The notes under the pieces were generated by a model. That model saw nothing but the letters and a program-made list of their open reading frames with translations, searched no databases and was not told the origin of the DNA. A DNA stretch of 49,028 nucleotides from the NCBI RefSeq assembly GCF_946479975.1, contig NZ_CAMLIX010000006.1:1-49028 (forward strand), read 5' to 3'. The position numbers were made by a program, and so were the translations under genes. Every line of letters starts with the position of its first letter. Within the stretch, counting starts at the first letter, position 1. Source of the DNA: an uncultured Flavobacterium sp. (GTDB taxonomy: Bacteria; Bacteroidota; Bacteroidia; Flavobacteriales; Flavobacteriaceae). Shown here in pieces: positions 1 through 9,400 of the stretch.

Positions 1-304
1 AGAGAGAAAATATGATGCTTTTCCATTTATTTTTTTTGAAATCGGCCATATCAATTTCTAGCCCAGCCAAAAACATAATGTATAAAAGTCCCGTGGTTCC
101 CGTTACTACAACGCTGCTGTCTCTAGAAAGTACTCCAAAACCGTTTGGTCCAATAACTGCTCCAGCAATGATAAGCCCGAGTAAGTGCGGTACTTTGATC
201 TTATTTAATAAAAGCGGAATGCATAATATTATAATAAGTTCGATAAGAAATTTTAAAAGCGGATCTTCAATAGGAAGACTTATATGATGTATACTTAAAA
301 ACAT
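1..304 (-). CDS. Monovalent cation:proton antiporter, CPA2/KefB type (N-terminal part, cut by window edge)
   Basis: Reading the minus strand from the ATG at 304 gives 101 uninterrupted codons that run off the left edge. The protein begins MFLSIHHISLPIEDPLLKF and continues through hydrophobic helices containing HLLGLIIAGAVIGPNGFG and LYIMFLAGLEIDM. These two segments are the hallmark first helices of CPA2-family Na+(K+)/H+ antiporters, which exchange cations for protons across the inner membrane. The start lies 3 bases after the stop codon of the upstream lipoprotein gene, so the two are probably co-transcribed. Most of the exchanger and any C-terminal RCK/TrkA domain lie outside the window. 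Family assignment is firm; the transported ion cannot be told from this fragment. Confidence 0.8.
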   Translation of the reverse strand, partial: MFLSIHHISLPIEDPLLKFLIELIIILCIPLLLNKIKVPHLLGLIIAGAVIGPNGFGVLSRDSSVVVTGTTGLLYIMFLAGLEIDMADFKKNKWKSIIFSL

Positions 305-307
305 AAA

Positions 308-880
308 TTATTTTTTTGATGGCGTAAGTTCAACCGAAAATTTTGCCGTGCAATTATCTTGTCCTGTAATGGTCTGAGTACCTTTTATGACATTTTTTTT
401 GATGTCGTCTAAAACAACATTAATTCTTATATTGTTTTTAGCAGAACTTTCTTTGGCAGAATCGAGTATTATTTTACTAGAGAAATATTGCCCTCTAAAA
501 ACTCTTTTGATTTGGTTATTGCTCAACACATTGGTGTACATGCCTGTAGAATCTGAAACAAAATCCCAAACTTCTGTACGCTGGTCGCCAATCACATAAT
601 TACTGCAATTTGACTCTCTACAAATCATTTTGCTGTTCCATTTTGTTTTTAAACTGTCGGGCCAGACTTGTACAACAGGAATTGTATCTTTTACCTGAAG
701 CGCCAGTTGCATACTATCTTTCATTTTCAACAATAATTCATATTCGGCTTCTTTATCGGCAAATTTCTTCTCTTTTTCCAGAAGTGTATTTTCTCTTTCT
801 GTAAGCTCTTGTTCTTTTTTATTGGTGCAGGAAATAAAAAAAGTCAGCAGAATTAAAACTAAAAATCTTTGTAAAGTCAT
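308..880 (-). CDS. Predicted lipoprotein with N-terminal coiled coil
   Basis: A 190-residue protein. It starts with a lipoprotein signal (hydrophobic LVLILLTFFISC, lipobox Cys at residue 18), so it should be exported and lipid-anchored. Residues about 20-55 are rich in Glu and Lys with a heptad-like pattern (KKEQELTERENTLLEKEKKF), indicating a short coiled coil. The remainder is a mixed alpha/beta domain with two cysteines (RESNCSNYVIGD) that I do not recognise. The only context is the antiporter gene starting 3 bases downstream. The function is unknown, and the lipoprotein call rests on the signal sequence. Confidence 0.75.
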   Translation of the reverse strand: MTLQRFLVLILLTFFISCTNKKEQELTERENTLLEKEKKFADKEAEYELLLKMKDSMQLALQVKDTIPVVQVWPDSLKTKWNSKMICRESNCSNYVIGDQRTEVWDFVSDSTGMYTNVLSNNQIKRVFRGQYFSSKIILDSAKESSAKNNIRINVVLDDIKKNVIKGTQTITGQDNCTAKFSVELTPSKK

Positions 881-1139
881 AATTGTTTGGATTTTGTTAA
901 TTACAATTTAAGCATAAAAATCTTTTTATCCCTGTAAAATCAGGAAAAATCGAACTTTCCAAAAATTTTAAATCGTAAAAACTGTAACATTTCGCGGTCA
1001 AGAATGTCTAATCTTAAATTAAATTACGGTTCTTTGTAATTAATTACATTGCTGATTTGAAATCTGCTCAAAATTTCAAATACAATAATATTGGAACCAA
1101 TGAGTTTTTGACTAGGAAACTAGTTGTGATATTTTCGGT

Positions 1140-1658
1140 ATGGACAATAAGAAGTTTATTTTAAGTTTAAAAAAAGGTAATGAAGCCGCTTTTAAAGAGG
1201 TTTACTTCAATTACTACGATAAACTGATAAACATTGCCAGACGTTTTAACTCGACCGTATTTACTCCAGAAGATTTTGTTCAGGAGACTTTCATCAGACT
1301 TTACAATAAAAAAGAACTGCTTAACGAAGAGGTTTTATTGGACAAACAACTGTTTACAATCTGCAAAAACATCATCATCAATCACATCAATAGAGAAAAC
1401 AAAATAATTCAGCTTGATCCTCAAGTTGATATCGTTCAGGAAGAAACAGATTCATCGGTTTTTGATGAAAGAAAAGAAAAACTGCATAGTTTCATAAATC
1501 AGCTTCCAGAACAACAGCAAAAAATATTTACTTTACACAAACTGGAAAACCTTAGCTATAAGGAGATTGCAGCAATAACAGAACTTTCTGAAAAGACCAT
1601 TGCCAATCACATTTATCTTGCCAGTAAATTTATTCGAAAAAAAATCGAAAACCATTAG
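1140..1658 (+). CDS. ECF-type RNA polymerase sigma factor (FecI-like)
   Basis: A 172-residue protein with the two-domain plan of ECF sigma factors. Region 2 covers about residues 8-75 (EAAFKEVYFNYYDKLINIA, then FTPEDFVQETFIRLY). Region 4 covers about 115-168 and contains the LSYKEIAAITELSEKTIANHI helix-turn-helix that reads the -35 element. It directs RNA polymerase to a small regulon, usually including the adjacent receptor genes. Downstream are a FecR-type anti-sigma factor and a TonB-dependent receptor in the same direction, the classic cell-surface-signalling arrangement of Bacteroidota. The 260-base gap upstream holds an 8-base inverted repeat (TTTGAAAT at 1056-1063, ATTTCAAA at 1073-1080) that could be regulatory. 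No -7 box is clear. Confidence 0.92.
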   Translation: MDNKKFILSLKKGNEAAFKEVYFNYYDKLINIARRFNSTVFTPEDFVQETFIRLYNKKELLNEEVLLDKQLFTICKNIIINHINRENKIIQLDPQVDIVQEETDSSVFDERKEKLHSFINQLPEQQQKIFTLHKLENLSYKEIAAITELSEKTIANHIYLASKFIRKKIENH

Positions 1659-1704
1659 GAACTTTTTTGTTCTCGTTTGTTATCTATAAAAACAAAGAAC
1701 AAAA

Positions 1705-1914
1705 ATGCATATTGAAGCTTATAAAACCAATGTTAGAACTAAAAAAGATGCAGGCTTGCTTGTGGCTTATTTGCAGTTCGTTATTTCAGATTGTGTTATA
1801 AATTTTGATTTCAAAAATCGTGAAAGAATTCTTAGAATCGAAACCAATCGAGAAATAAAAGAAATGGTTTATGGTGTTTTTACTAAACAAGGATTTTACT
1901 GCAAAAAGCTTTAA
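1705..1914 (+). CDS. 69-residue protein between sigma factor and anti-sigma factor, HMA-fold-like
   Basis: A short ORF with good codon use that fits tightly between the sigma gene (46 bases upstream) and the fecR gene (13 bases downstream). The predicted order of secondary structure is beta-alpha-beta-beta-alpha-beta, as in heavy-metal-associated (HMA) ferredoxin-like domains, but it lacks the CxxC metal motif. It aligns without gaps over about 50 residues to the other 69-residue protein in this window (30215-30424). Shared elements are KTxV near the N-terminus, NFD in the middle and ILR after it. I do not know a named family. Its place in the unit suggests a role in the sigma/anti-sigma pathway, but this is inference from position. 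Confidence 0.7.
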   Translation: MHIEAYKTNVRTKKDAGLLVAYLQFVISDCVINFDFKNRERILRIETNREIKEMVYGVFTKQGFYCKKL

Positions 1915-1927
1915 CACCTAAAAAATT

Positions 1928-2776
1928 ATGGACAAAGAAAATTTTGATGAAGAGTTTGATAATTTATGGAACGAAACTCCAGCTTCACATTCAGATGATG
2001 TAAAAGAAGCTTCTTGGGAAAAATTCCATTCTACAACTTTTCCTAAAAAAGAGAGAAAATTTAAACCTTGGCGTTATTATGCTGCTGCGTCGATTTTGGT
2101 TTTTGCTCTTATTGGAACGGGAATTTATTTTGGTGGAAAATCAGTAGATGAAAATAATAATATCGCTTTCGCTGAAAATATAATCGAAAACACGACTACA
2201 AAAATCAAATACGTCGTTTTGCCTGACAGCTCACTAGTAGAATTGAGTCCGAATTCTAAAATTTCTTATGGGGCTAATTTTGCTTTAAACAGAAAAATTG
2301 AAATTGACGGTGAAGTTTATTTTAAAGTTAAAAAAGACAAGCAGCATCCTTTTCAGGTTTTTTGCAATGAAACTACGACTACAGTTTTAGGAACTTCTTT
2401 TATTGTAAAAGAATCTGAAAACGAAGACGTTACCGTGGAACTTTTTGAAGGAAGTGTTCAAATGAATGTAAAAGGCCAGAATCAAAAATGGATTTTAAAA
2501 CCTGGAGAAAAATTCACTTACGGAAATAAAACTGCCTCAGTAACTGATTTTAACCGATTTATTGATTTTGATAACGAAAAACTAGTTGTTGTAAGTCAGT
2601 ACATTGAAGAAAACTACGGCTATAAAGTAATTCTTCCAAATGAAAATCTGAATCAGAAAATAACAATCCGAATCAATAAAAAAGAAGATTTAAAAACTAT
2701 TGTACAATTACTTGCAGAAATGTATAACCTAAACTTTACTATAAATGAAGATTTAAAACAGATCACTTTTCAATAA
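1928..2776 (+). CDS. FecR family anti-sigma factor
   Basis: A 282-residue single-pass inner-membrane protein. Residues 1-47 form a cytoplasmic segment rich in acidic residues and Trp that should hold the sigma factor. A transmembrane helix lies at about 49-70 (YYAAASILVFALIGTGIYFGG). The periplasmic FecR domain follows at about 98-190 (VVLPDSSLVELSPNSKISY, GEVYFKVKKDKQHPFQV, VLGTSF). A C-terminal DUF4974-type domain occupies about 213-281 and ends with LNFTINEDLKQITF. It should release the cognate sigma factor when the receptor signals. The family and topology are clear from sequence; pairing with the neighbouring sigma factor and receptor is inferred from gene order. Confidence 0.92.
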   Translation: MDKENFDEEFDNLWNETPASHSDDVKEASWEKFHSTTFPKKERKFKPWRYYAAASILVFALIGTGIYFGGKSVDENNNIAFAENIIENTTTKIKYVVLPDSSLVELSPNSKISYGANFALNRKIEIDGEVYFKVKKDKQHPFQVFCNETTTTVLGTSFIVKESENEDVTVELFEGSVQMNVKGQNQKWILKPGEKFTYGNKTASVTDFNRFIDFDNEKLVVVSQYIEENYGYKVILPNENLNQKITIRINKKEDLKTIVQLLAEMYNLNFTINEDLKQITFQ

Positions 2777-2785
2777 AAACAAAAA

Positions 2786-2814
2786 AGGATGTAAGCCGCG
2801 AAACTCCACATCCT
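2786..2814 (+). other. Short inverted repeat between fecR and the receptor gene
   Basis: AGGATGT at 2786-2792 is matched by ACATCCT at 2808-2814 with a 15-base loop. It lies in the 99-base gap between the anti-sigma and receptor genes. It has no T-run, so it is not a clear terminator; it might modulate read-through or mRNA stability. Confidence 0.35.
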
Positions 2815-2875
2815 CCTAATTTTCAGGAAAACACGAAGTTATTCCATTTAATATAATTCAAAAATACAAAATTTC

Positions 2876-5494
2876 ATGAAGCATATAATTTCCGCATGCT
2901 TTTTTTTATTCAGCTTATGTATGTCTGCTCAGAGCGTTACCATAACTGTAGATCAAAATGTTACTTTAAAAGAATTTTTTAAGCAGATCGAAAATCAAAC
3001 CGATTTTAAATTTGCTTTTACAGATCAAATCGATACCGATAAAAAATATTTCACCAAAAAAAGCACTTTTAATCAAATCGAAGTTGAGAAAGTTATTGCT
3101 GAGTTAAACAAAACTGCATCTATACAATTTTCTATCGTTGGCAACAACATTTTTGCAAAACAAAAAGCGCAAAACCAAAAGCAATCCAAAAAAAAAAGCA
3201 AGCTAAAAGGACACATTTATGATAATGAAAAGGAGCCTGTAATTGGTGCTAATATTTTTATAAAAGAATTAGGAATTGGAACCATCACTGATGTCAACGG
3301 AAAATACAGCTTAGAAATTCCAAATGGAAATTACACTATGGTTGTAAGCTATGTTGGTTCTAAAAATCAGGAGAGACAAATTACAATTTCTGATGATGAT
3401 GTTACCATAAACTTCAATATAGAGTCAGACAGCCAGCAATTGGGTGAAGTTATTGTCATGAGCAACAAAGCAGTTGACATTAAAACCACTCAAATGAGTG
3501 TGAACCGAATTACGATGCAGGAAATCAAAAAAATTCCTGTGGCAATGGGCGAACCAGATCCTTTAAAATCAATTTTGACGATGCCTGGAGTTACGAATGC
3601 TGGAGAAGCATCTTCTGGTTTTAATGTGCGTGGTGGCGCTGCAGATCAGAATTTGATTCTTTTAGATGGCGCTCCGGTTTATGCAGATTCGCACATGTTT
3701 GGTTTTTTCTCCATTTTTAATGCAGATATGATCAGCGGTATGGATTTGTATAAGGGAGGAATTCCATCACGATTTGGCGGACGCGTTTCTTCTGTTTTAG
3801 ATATTGCGCAGCAAACTGGAGATTTTCAAGAATATAAAGTTAATGGAGGAATTGGAAATATTTCGAGCCGCCTTTTGGTTCAAGGTCCAATCCAGAAAGA
3901 TAAAAGTTCGTTCATCCTTTCCGGACGTGCTTCGTATGCGCATTTGTTCATGAAACTGGCAGACAATAAAAACTCTGCCATGTTTTATGATTTGAACGCG
4001 AAATTTAATTTCCGTTTGAATGCCAATAATACCTTGTCGTTTTCTGGTTATTTAGGAAATGATTTATTTGATATCAACGAACGTTTCTCTAGTACTTACG
4101 GAAGCACAATGGGAATTTTGAGCTGGAAACATAAGTTTAATGACAATTTAAATGCTAATCTTTCTGCGTTTTACAGCGATTACAAATTTAATTTAGGAAT
4201 TTCTTCAGAAAATTTTGAATGGGACAGCAACATTCAAAGTTACGGTTTAAAATATGCTTGGAATTACCAGCAATCTGAAAAGTTTAAAATTAATTATGGC
4301 GTTGATGGCTTGTATTATAATTTTAATCCTGGCGTTGTAAAGCCAACAAGTTCAGATTCGCCATTTAATTACACACAGCTGGACAAAAAATATGCATTAG
4401 AAACGTCAGCTTTTATTGATTTTGAAAATCAGATTACAGACAAATTGACTTTTCGTTACGGACTTCGTTACAGCACTTTTTTACGTTTAGGTTCAGAAGA
4501 AATAAGCACTTACGAAAACGGTCAGTCGGTTGTTTTTAATCCGCTTTATAAAATTTATGAAGAAGGAACTCCAACAGGAAGCATTCGTTATGGAAGCGGA
4601 AAAACTATTAGTAATTTTGGCAATTTTGAGCCAAGAGCAGCTTTATCTTATGCCTTTAATGATGAAACTTCTATAAAAGCAAGTTACAACAGAATGGCGC
4701 AATACATTCATATTTTATCGAACACGCAATCACCATTACCAATGAGCATCTGGACGCCAAGCGGTCCTTTTACAAAACCACAGCTTTTGGACCAATATGC
4801 AATGGGTTATTTTAAAAATTACAGAGATGGCGATTATTCATTAGAAACCGAATTATTTTATAAAAATGTACAAAATCGTATTGACTATATTGACGGCGCT
4901 GATGTTCTGGCTAATAACAACATTGAGCAGGTTATTCTAAACGGAAAAGCAAGATCATATGGCTTAGAATTATTGTTTAGAAAAAACACAGGAAATTTAA
5001 CGGGATGGGTTTCTTATACTTTATCCAGAGCTGAACAAAAAACTGTTGGAAGAACGCCTGAAGAGCCAGGAATTGCAAATGGAAACTGGTATTTATCTGG
5101 ATACGATAAAATGCATAATTTGAACATTGTTGGAAGTTATGAACTGAATCCGAAATGGTCATTTAATGGAAATTTCACTTTGCAGTCTGGTCAGCCTGTG
5201 ACGTACGCAAATGGTTATTATGAATTTGGAGGGATCAATATTCCGAATTATTCTTTAAGAAACGAAAACAGATTACCGCTTTTTCATCACTTAGATCTTG
5301 CGGCGACTTATACTCCAAAACCAGACAAAAAGAAAGGCTGGCAGAGCTATTGGGTTTTCAACATTTATAATGTTTACAATAGAAGAAATGCCGCTTCGAT
5401 GACTTTTACAACAAATGATACGGGAGCAAATGAAACCAGAAGACTTTCAATCTTCGGACTTGTACCTGGCGTTTCTTACTACTTTAAATTTTAA
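2876..5494 (+). CDS. FecA-like TonB-dependent outer-membrane receptor with STN domain
   Basis: An 872-residue protein. The signal peptide ends near residue 19 (LFSLCMSAQS). Next come an STN signalling domain at about 20-98 (VTITVDQNVTLKEFFKQIE) and a carboxypeptidase-D-regulatory-like Ig domain at about 112-190 (LKGHIYDNEKEPVIGANIF). The plug domain is at about 200-310 (GFNVRGGAADQNLILLDGAPVY is split across its core). A 22-strand-type barrel ends in the aromatic residues SYYFKF. The STN domain is the part that talks to FecR-type anti-sigma factors, which fits the upstream genes. It should take up a TonB-energised ligand that cannot be named from sequence. The downstream DUF4249 lipoprotein is a frequent partner. 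Confidence 0.92.
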   Translation: MKHIISACFFLFSLCMSAQSVTITVDQNVTLKEFFKQIENQTDFKFAFTDQIDTDKKYFTKKSTFNQIEVEKVIAELNKTASIQFSIVGNNIFAKQKAQNQKQSKKKSKLKGHIYDNEKEPVIGANIFIKELGIGTITDVNGKYSLEIPNGNYTMVVSYVGSKNQERQITISDDDVTINFNIESDSQQLGEVIVMSNKAVDIKTTQMSVNRITMQEIKKIPVAMGEPDPLKSILTMPGVTNAGEASSGFNVRGGAADQNLILLDGAPVYADSHMFGFFSIFNADMISGMDLYKGGIPSRFGGRVSSVLDIAQQTGDFQEYKVNGGIGNISSRLLVQGPIQKDKSSFILSGRASYAHLFMKLADNKNSAMFYDLNAKFNFRLNANNTLSFSGYLGNDLFDINERFSSTYGSTMGILSWKHKFNDNLNANLSAFYSDYKFNLGISSENFEWDSNIQSYGLKYAWNYQQSEKFKINYGVDGLYYNFNPGVVKPTSSDSPFNYTQLDKKYALETSAFIDFENQITDKLTFRYGLRYSTFLRLGSEEISTYENGQSVVFNPLYKIYEEGTPTGSIRYGSGKTISNFGNFEPRAALSYAFNDETSIKASYNRMAQYIHILSNTQSPLPMSIWTPSGPFTKPQLLDQYAMGYFKNYRDGDYSLETELFYKNVQNRIDYIDGADVLANNNIEQVILNGKARSYGLELLFRKNTGNLTGWVSYTLSRAEQKTVGRTPEEPGIANGNWYLSGYDKMHNLNIVGSYELNPKWSFNGNFTLQSGQPVTYANGYYEFGGINIPNYSLRNENRLPLFHHLDLAATYTPKPDKKKGWQSYWVFNIYNVYNRRNAASMTFTTNDTGANETRRLSIFGLVPGVSYYFKF

Positions 5495-5525
5495 TGCAAT
5501 GAATAGATTAAAAAAATATACAACA

Positions 5526-6338
5526 ATGAATAAAGCATTGGCATTTATAACGCTTCTTTTGGCACTAACTTTTACGTCTTGTGAAGATGTAGTCAATCTT
5601 GATCTGGAAACAGGCGAAACAAGATTGGTAATCGATGCTGAAATTATGTGGAAAAAAGGAACCGACGGTAAAGAACAAACTATAAAAATCAGTAAAACGG
5701 CTCCGTATTACAACAATACAACGCCAAAAGTTTCTGGCGCGCAAGTACGAGTTGAAAATAGTAACGGAGATGTTTTTATTTTTAATGAAACAGAAGCCGG
5801 CGTTTACAAATGCACCAACTTTGTTCCGGTAATCGATATGGATTATAAATTGTTTGTTGAGGCAGAAGGAAAAAGTTTTACTGCTGCAGAAAAATTAAGT
5901 TCCGTAACTCCAATTACCAAAATAGATCAAAAATTTATTCCTGATTTTGGTGGTGAAGATATAATTGAATTGACATTTTACTACAAAGATCCAGCAGATC
6001 AGATTAATTTTTATCTAACCGATTACAAAAGTGAATTTCTAATTTTTCCACAATATGCACTCACCAATGATGAATTTTATAATGGAAATGAAATCAGCAA
6101 CAGATTTTCTGATGAAGATATGAAAGCTGGAAATACCGTAAAAATTACGCATCGAGGTGTTTCTAAAAACTTCTTCAATTATATGAAATTGATTTTGGAA
6201 GCTTCAAGCTCGAATCCGTTTTCTGTTCCTCCCGGAAATATTAGAGGAAACATTTTAAACACAAATAATGCAAACGAATATGCTTTAGGTTATTTTAGAC
6301 TCTGCGAAGCTGATCAGGTTGATTATTTAGTGAAGTAA
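5526..6338 (+). CDS. DUF4249 family lipoprotein
   Basis: About 270 residues. The reading frame is open from 5415, inside the receptor gene, but the first 28 codons overlap the receptor and do not look like an export signal. I choose the ATG at 5526, which has an A-rich leader and gives a compact lipoprotein signal, MNKALAFITLLLALTFTSC. An ATG at 5499, 5 bases after the receptor stop, is also possible. The mature part (VNLDLETGETRLVIDAEI) matches the opening of DUF4249 proteins, which are encoded next to TonB-dependent receptors in Bacteroidota and are thought to act at the outer membrane with them. A biochemical role is not established. It is followed by a strong terminator shared with the convergent gene. 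Confidence 0.85.
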   Translation: MNKALAFITLLLALTFTSCEDVVNLDLETGETRLVIDAEIMWKKGTDGKEQTIKISKTAPYYNNTTPKVSGAQVRVENSNGDVFIFNETEAGVYKCTNFVPVIDMDYKLFVEAEGKSFTAAEKLSSVTPITKIDQKFIPDFGGEDIIELTFYYKDPADQINFYLTDYKSEFLIFPQYALTNDEFYNGNEISNRFSDEDMKAGNTVKITHRGVSKNFFNYMKLILEASSSNPFSVPPGNIRGNILNTNNANEYALGYFRLCEADQVDYLVK

Positions 6339-6355
6339 GATAAATTATAAAAAGC

Positions 6356-6395
6356 AAAAACCGCAAATTCATTTATTTGAATTTGCGGTTTTTTT
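6356..6395. terminator. Bidirectional intrinsic terminator
   Basis: A perfect 11-bp stem (CCGCAAATTCA at 6361-6371, TGAATTTGCGG at 6378-6388) with a 6-base loop is flanked by an A-run on the left and a T-run on the right. It lies between the convergent DUF4249 and DUF2339 genes and should terminate both transcripts. Confidence 0.9.
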
Positions 6396-6412
6396 ATAAC
6401 TACGATTAATTT

Positions 6413-9400
6413 CTAATCAAATCGTTCTTTGTATTTTTTGAATAATGTATTCATAATCAAAAGCACAATTCCAACTCCTAATAAAACTAAAGCTCTGATT
6501 AAGAAATCGGCATTTGACAAGTCGAAAAACATCAATCGGATGACGCAGACACCAACCAGCGAAAGCGATACATAACGGAAATACTTTTCTTTAAGAAGAA
6601 TTCCGAGAATTAATAATCCTAGAGATTCTAAAATCCAGAAGAAAGTTAAAATTCCTTTATCAAATGAAAGGTATAAAAATAAGCCAATACTAAAAGTGGC
6701 TGGATATATAATGATACTATTTCTGAATTTGAAATCTTCGATATATTTATATATAATAAAAATATAAAGTGCCAGTAAAGCAAATATAATCAGATATACA
6801 TATTCAAATTTTGACTCGAAATAATAGAAACTTATAAAAGCCAAATGAAAATTAGCCAATAAATAGTACGCAATACTAATTTCCTTTTTGTTTCCGATTT
6901 TTTTATAATAAAGCCAAATATTTACAATTGCTGTTGTAGCCCAAAATACAGGAAGCCATTTGTGTTCCAACTGTTCAAACATCATGATCGAAAGCCACGC
7001 ATTTATCACGATCTGATAATCTATTTTTAAGTCTTTTATAAAGTCTTTTTTCTTGATCAGGAAAACCAAAACCGTCAATAAAACAATACTTAAAAGCTGT
7101 AAACCCCAATCGAGCATTGTAAAATCATTCAGCTTTTTGATACTATAAAAAATAGAAATTGCAATAGGTAAAATCGCGATAACCAAAACAGATTCTGGTG
7201 CTAAACTTATTTTTTTATAATTAATTAAAACAAAATTTAGAATTGCCAAAAGCATGAATATTGGCGCTAAATAAGCTACTTCTACTTGAATAAATAGCAA
7301 AGCAATAATCCATAAGTTTTGAATAATTGGTAAAACCGAAATAAACATTTTACCTTCTTCTCTCGGACTTTTTATTTGTAAATAAGAATAGCCAACTGAC
7401 AAGAATACACTTAAAGTCTGAATGCTGTAAAGAATAATTTTATTATTTGAATTATCATCATAAATAGCCAAATAAATACTCAAAAGCACTGTCGCCATTA
7501 ATAATACAAAAGAATAGATATTGTAGCGGTTGATTTTTTCGATTTTTTGGAAAACCCAAAAAGTAATCAAGGCTAAACTTCCTAAATAAACAGGAATATA
7601 ATCGATCTCAATACACGTAAATCCAAAAACCAAAGCATTAAAGAGAATAAGCTCTGAATTTATAACGATTAGATTTTTCCAACCTGAAATAAGTTCATTC
7701 GATTTGTTTCGTATTTTATCTGCAAATAAAAGATAAGTTTCAATTAACGAAAGTCCCAGCGCGATTAAGCCAATTTCGGTATTACTTAGAAAACGGGTAT
7801 CATATAAAAATAAAACGCTTCCAAAAACCGAAATAGCCAGACAAAAAACATACAGCAAAACCTGATTTTCGACAGCAAGTGTTTTTCGTTTAAACTGAAT
7901 CCATAAAAACTCATGATTTAAAAGCGCAACGGCAAACAATCCAAAAATTTGAATGATTGAATATGGAATCAAATATTTGTAAACAAGAGAAAGCAGCAAA
8001 GCATTTACACCAATTATTCCGATGGTTTTAACAATCGATTCATCTTTATAAAATAGTTTGACAAACCAGTTCAATGTTATTACCGCAGCCACACCTAAAA
8101 CGAAAACAAGATCTAAGTTGGATTTTGGTTCTGTAAGGATTAAAAATATTCCCATAAAAATGGTAATCAGCAGAAAAATAAATCTTCCCAAATCAAATGT
8201 ATTGGTTTTGAATTTGAATCGTAAAACACACCACAACAAAGCAATAAATAACAGCGGGTAATAAAATGAAAATTCGATTGTATTATACCAGCTGATAAAA
8301 AACAACAATGAAAAGAGTATAGAGAAAACGCCATTTAAACTCAAATCTTTCTTTATAAGAAAAGGATCTACTTCTAAAAATTCTTTTTTTGCAGCACAGC
8401 ATACAGGAACCAGTAAAGTTCCCAACATCATAACAAGCAACGTCGCAAAAATGTTTGTAATATTAAATAGCTGCAGCAAGACATTGAGATGTGCTATAAA
8501 AAACACAAAAGCTACTAAGCAGAAAATATGATTTAGCGCTAAAAATATTTTGTGCAGCAATACTTCTCTGCTTTTGTAAACAATAAAGAGACAAGTAATA
8601 ATTAAAAAGTAAAGGCCACATGCGATAACATCTAAACCTACTTTCCAATCGTTGAGCATAATTATAGTCAACGCAAAAAGAATAAACGAAACCATTCCGT
8701 CTAGATGATACAGCCAAAAAATCTTTCTCTTTCTGGCAAAAAGCGCGGCAAACAAACAGAGTATACCAGCGGTTAACAAAACGAAAATTTTGACTCTGCT
8801 TCCTGTTGAATGTAAAATTAAACCCAAAGCAAATAGAATCCAGTTGGTTAAATGAGTTATAAAAGCAATTTTATCAAAATGCGTATTGGCATACATGCTT
8901 CTGTATTGCATGTACATGCAACTAACCGAGACCAAAACAATACCAAGAATTGCAAAAATATTTTGAGATGCGCTTAAAGTACTTGCTCCTTGGGTAAACC
9001 AAATATCAAATATTATAAAACCAGAAATGACGATCAATAAATGATATTCCCACTTTTCTTTGTACGATAAAATAATTCCAGCCGTTGCAGTTAGCGACGC
9101 CAATAGAAATGTTATTAGTAGCTTTTCTGGAATTACACATAAAATCAAAATACTTAAAATCGTATGAAGCGATAAAAAAGTTTGTTGTTTTATAATATAG
9201 CCAACATATAAATTGATTGAAATTCCTAGTCCGATAAGTGAATAAGCAATTGGAATATTGGTTATAAAGGTAAGCGCCGGAATTTGCGATGCACCAAAAC
9301 AACCAAACAAAAACAAACTTGCACCCGCACTGCGAAGCCAAAGTCCAGTTTTAAACCATTTTTCTTTTTTCTGAAGAAAATAATAGGAGCCTCCTAAAAT

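Noticed and set aside
12..287. Plus-strand ORF of 91 codons at the left edge
   Set aside because: It is antisense to the antiporter gene, whose minus-strand reading gives clear CPA2 family motifs.
5415..5525. Longer start for the DUF4249 gene
   Set aside because: The first 28 codons overlap the receptor gene in another frame and do not form a signal sequence; starts at 5526 or 5499 give a proper lipoprotein signal.
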